The notes beneath the pieces are model-generated. The model worked only from the letters and a program-made list of their open reading frames with translations, was not told the DNA's origin and ran no database searches. A stretch of DNA of 64,000 nucleotides from CAWBXL01 sp963837365 (GTDB lineage: Bacteria; Acidobacteriota; Terriglobia; Terriglobales; Acidobacteriaceae). The translations under genes and the position numbers were made by a program. The DNA is taken from positions 62,001-126,000 of the forward strand of contig CAWIMW010000008.1 in assembly GCA_963837365.1 (NCBI GenBank), given 5' to 3'. Shown in pieces: positions 62,601-64,000 of the stretch (its first letter is position 1; each line of letters opens with the position of its first letter).

Positions 62601-63329
62601 AAAGAAGGAACTCTGGTTCCCGAAACCACCCCCGATGGCGTAATTGCCAAAGCCAATCGCGTTTGTCCTGGCGCCATTTGCCTGGTTAGAGGCCGCGTTG
62701 CCGTACGTCCCGCCTTGGGCGACCACACCGGGCACCAGCGTCAACATGTTGTTAACGTTCCTGCCGCTTAGGGGAATGCTCTCCACCGCCGCCTGGGTGA
62801 TGACCGTCCCCAACGAAGCACTATCCGTTTGCAACGGCGGGGCTTCGGTGGTCACGACGACCGTCTCAGATACGTTGCCAACCTGCAAAGTGGCATCCAC
62901 CCGCGTGATCATGTCGACTTGTACTTCCACTTTATCCTGAGTGAAATGCTTGAATCCTGTGGTTTCAATGTCAACCCGATAGACGCCGGCGGTGAGGTTT
63001 GGGAAGGCATAGAGTCCGCCGCTTCCCGTCTGTATCGTACGGCTCTCGTTGGTGCCTAGATTGGTGAGCTTCACGTTGGCCGCGGAGACAGTCGCGCCGG
63101 TGGAATCTATCACCGCTCCCAAGACGGTTCCGAATCTTACTTGGGCAAATGCCAACGAAGACATCGCCAATGCAACGACGATGGTGAGAACAAATGTCGA
63201 GACTCTGGCGGCAAACCGTTTTGCGGGTGCTGTATCAGATTGGCCGGCTGAAGAATGAGTTTTGGGCAGGAGTAACTGCCGAATAACTCCAGAGAGAGAG
63301 AGGGAAACCGACGACCAGCGAATATTCAT
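59667..63329 (-). CDS. TonB-dependent receptor, Oar-like with CarboxypepD-reg domain
   Basis: 1,220 residues, intact. A long N-terminus precedes the signal helix (VSTFVLTIVVALAMSSLAFA at about 44-63). Next is the carboxypeptidase-regulatory-like domain (FGTVLGAVIDSTGATVSAANVKLTN...YRVDIETTGFKHFTQ), then a plug with AVESIPLSGRNVNNMLTLVPGV and a 22-strand-type barrel (YEYFRNKVLNANDYFTK, GEFFNAFNHTRFGAPDNNLSDP, ending RAIQFGLRLGF). This is the Acidobacteriota/Oar type, usually with large oligosaccharide or polymer substrates. It is the first long gene of the cluster, behind a candidate LacI-controlled promoter, and has a GAAGGGG ribosome-binding site. Confidence 0.94.
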   Translation of the reverse strand: MNIRWSSVSLSLSGVIRQLLLPKTHSSAGQSDTAPAKRFAARVSTFVLTIVVALAMSSLAFAQVRFGTVLGAVIDSTGATVSAANVKLTNLGTNESRTIQTGSGGLYAFPNLTAGVYRVDIETTGFKHFTQDKVEVQVDMITRVDATLQVGNVSETVVVTTEAPPLQTDSASLGTVITQAAVESIPLSGRNVNNMLTLVPGVVAQGGTYGNAASNQANGARTNAIGFGNYAIGGGFGNQSSFFVDGVSSNAVAGNLNALIPSQDIVQEFRVATNNVSAEYGSYAGGVINLTTKSGSNTFHGSAYEYFRNKVLNANDYFTKQQGKPRPALVQNQYGATLGGPLVKNRTFFFGSFEREPIRSATQVQFFTVPTNAQLAGDFSAAGLPTIYDPTTGLPFSGNVIPSNRLDQAAVNIMTLNYPRPNVPGALTRNFVTQTKIGGENDQYNIRVDDRLTDSNNLFARYTYWKADSNPYDSWGTQTQGQGHTGLYTHEAVVGDTHAFNPSTILDMRLAYLRVFQHEFPDSSGVDLSQLGPGWAALNSQLLAPANWPSMNFASDGQSISASNGIGSQLFWTQNVYMLSGTLTKILGRHQIKFGGSGRHAQMLQGAGNGVLRLDFNPAATANGANTGSSLASALLGIPLDTQLAPGLLGGSRVYYNSYGFFVDDTFQATRKLTISAGLRWDQPGALAEASGNDTVFLPNKPSPLGSILNPATGQTQQLMGTVALVNSSDYPSKREDNLHWKLFSPRLGVAYRVTDKTVLRAGYGISYPPTTLSQDGPNLSPVNNAPTFYTAANAPGLSVSNPYPAGAGGINPPLRRNAGPDDFYGQGVFVMRVPGQPMSYVQQWNAAVERQIGKDASLTVAYAGSKGTHLLMQGWATVSNIGLNQLPDQYFSLGTGTGAGQLNEALPNPFAALLPNSPTYLSAPTITRGQLLRPFPQYNRVLELDPHLGSSNYKSLQTSFMKRFRGNGILSVAYTSSRLMSNTDSSSAFLDEGFIFGGSAQDNNHPEQEYSVSSYDVPHNLSIGYGVDLPFGRGKHFMGDAHGAVNALIGGWRVNGITTVRSGVPMSVYQIFLGSTLSNLGGGQGYFGAQGLWMRPDFVSGCDLKVSGSRQQRAATGWFNKACFAPVNTGGEVRFGNEPRNLDGVRMDHMNNWDISIAKRNDITDRVYLQFTAEFFNAFNHTRFGAPDNNLSDPPSLFGTITSQANPPRAIQFGLRLGF

Positions 63330-63471
63330 TTTTGTACCCCTTCAACGTGGAAGACAAGTGGTTTGATCTTGCAAGCCCATTCCGGGGAACTGGATCCGCC
63401 CCCCCTAGCCACCCGTGAAGGGGCGGCTAACGACCGCATCGTGCGCAATGGACCCAGATCACCAAGGGCAA

Positions 63472-63555
63472 CTTGTATCGTTTAAGACTGAAAGTTGTCA
63501 ATATAATTTGAAGACAACTTACATAAAGTTGTATGTACTAAAAAGCTGTATGTAC
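63472..63555 (-). promoter_or_regulatory. sigma-70 promoter and LacI-type operator cluster for the TonB receptor
   Basis: On the minus strand TTGACA (complement of 63496-63501) and TACAAG (complement of 63472-63477) form a promoter with an 18-base spacer. AAGTTGTC (63492-63499) and GACAACTT (63513-63520) are a perfect inverted repeat overlapping the -35. A further TGTATGTAC occurs twice 17 bases apart (63530 and 63547). The gap 63330-63657 between the regulator and receptor holds this and nothing else seen. Confidence 0.6.
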
Positions 63556-63657
63556 AACCTCGAATTTCGAAAAGGGCCTCCACCAGATCCTGCGGGAAGG
63601 AGCACACTACGCCGGGCGGAGACCGTAGATTTCCATGTAAACAGGTGGGCGGATTCT

Positions 63658-64000
63658 TTAAGAATTGCGGGGCGTGCCGCAGGACTGCCGGACCATCAAC
63701 TGACACCCCAACAAGACATCTCGCGGGGGCAAATCAGGGTTCGAAATTCTGTCGAGCATAACCGCCAACGCTACGCGACCAATGTCACGACAAGGCTGGT
63801 GTTGGGTGGTAAGAGGAACGGGCAACAAACGGGCATACTTGACATCGTCAATGCCAACGATCCGAATTTCGCGAGGAATATTCTCGCCCAGAGTTATCAG
63901 TGTCTGCATGAGGCCACCAGCCGTTAGATCATTGGCACAGAGAAACGCGTCCGGCCGGTCTTTTTTCAAGATCGCCTTGATAAACGTAGCATCCGAAGGA
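63658..64000 (-). CDS. LacI-family regulator, C-terminal part, cut by window end
   Basis: The visible 114 codons match the end of the effector domain of LacI/GalR regulators: KKDRPDAFLCANDLTAGGLM (ligand-binding lobe), RIVGIDDVKYARLLPVPLTT with the VGIDD signature, and VRQSCG at the end. The frame continues to the window edge (PSDATFIKAIL before KKDRPD), and the DNA-binding domain lies beyond it. It is upstream of the TonB receptor on the same strand and is the natural candidate regulator for the operator cluster in between. Confidence 0.88.
   Translation of the reverse strand, partial: PSDATFIKAILKKDRPDAFLCANDLTAGGLMQTLITLGENIPREIRIVGIDDVKYARLLPVPLTTQHQPCRDIGRVALAVMLDRISNPDLPPRDVLLGCQLMVRQSCGTPRNS

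Noticed and set aside
1..64000. Prophage or CRISPR
   Set aside because: No phage structural, integrase or Cas genes and no regular direct-repeat arrays were seen.

Overview
The window reads as a chromosomal segment of an Acidobacteriota (Terriglobia-like) bacterium. Signs of this are a 1,220-residue Oar-type TonB-dependent receptor with an N-terminal carboxypeptidase-regulatory domain, a DUF2339 membrane protein, Tat-exported Nif3-like and GH32 proteins, several sigma-54 regulators, GC-rich coding sequence and hairpin-rich intergenic repeats. No ribosomal or transfer RNA genes, CRISPR array, integrase or transposase were recognised. The assignment is inferred from protein families, not from a marker gene.

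Layout. 0-11 kb: SH3/TPR envelope protein, undecaprenyl-diphosphatase (frameshifted), FtsK, two tandem beta-barrel proteins, a heavily frameshifted DUF2339 protein coupled to an M48 peptidase, and YjbQ. 11-20 kb: two Cys-rich small proteins, DUF2252, a 51-residue membrane protein, then a four-gene signalling operon (exported unknown protein, peptide-type binding protein, NtrY-like kinase, NtrC-like regulator), and a LacI regulator. 21-32 kb: amino-acid metabolism, with threonine deaminase, glutamate synthase (gltB broken by two frameshifts, gltD), aspartate kinase and homoserine dehydrogenase. 31.6-39.8 kb: an F420-type NADP reductase divergent from an HxlR regulator, then a redox module in which a c-type cytochrome, HybA-like ferredoxin, HybB/NrfD-like membrane protein, a sensor kinase with two heme-binding motifs, a sigma-54 regulator and an archaemetzincin are chained on the minus strand. 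A GcvH-like protein lacking the lipoyl lysine lies divergently. 39.8-44.6 kb: a sugar-acid operon (regulator remnant without DNA-binding domain, MFS carrier, enolase-family dehydratase, AraD1-type FAH protein, beta-hydroxyacid dehydrogenase).

45-64 kb: one long minus-strand cluster: LacI regulator (cut by the window end), TonB receptor, HSL-type esterase, two Nif3-like proteins, SGNH hydrolase, Fes-like esterase, fructokinase, type-B carboxylesterase, two creatininase-family proteins, a second carboxylesterase, GH32 hydrolase and a sugar MFS carrier. With five esterases of four fold types around a GH32 enzyme and a fructokinase, the best reading is a locus for using acylated sucrose or fructan; this is inference.

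Sequence quality or decay is itself a main result. Single-base indels break at least a dozen otherwise good genes, often in short homopolymers. Separately, about 53.1-56.2 kb carries many apparent G-to-T changes on the minus strand (C-to-A as given), which destroy fructokinase, esterase and SGNH genes. This is either a strand-specific damage or assembly artefact or a real hypermutated tract.
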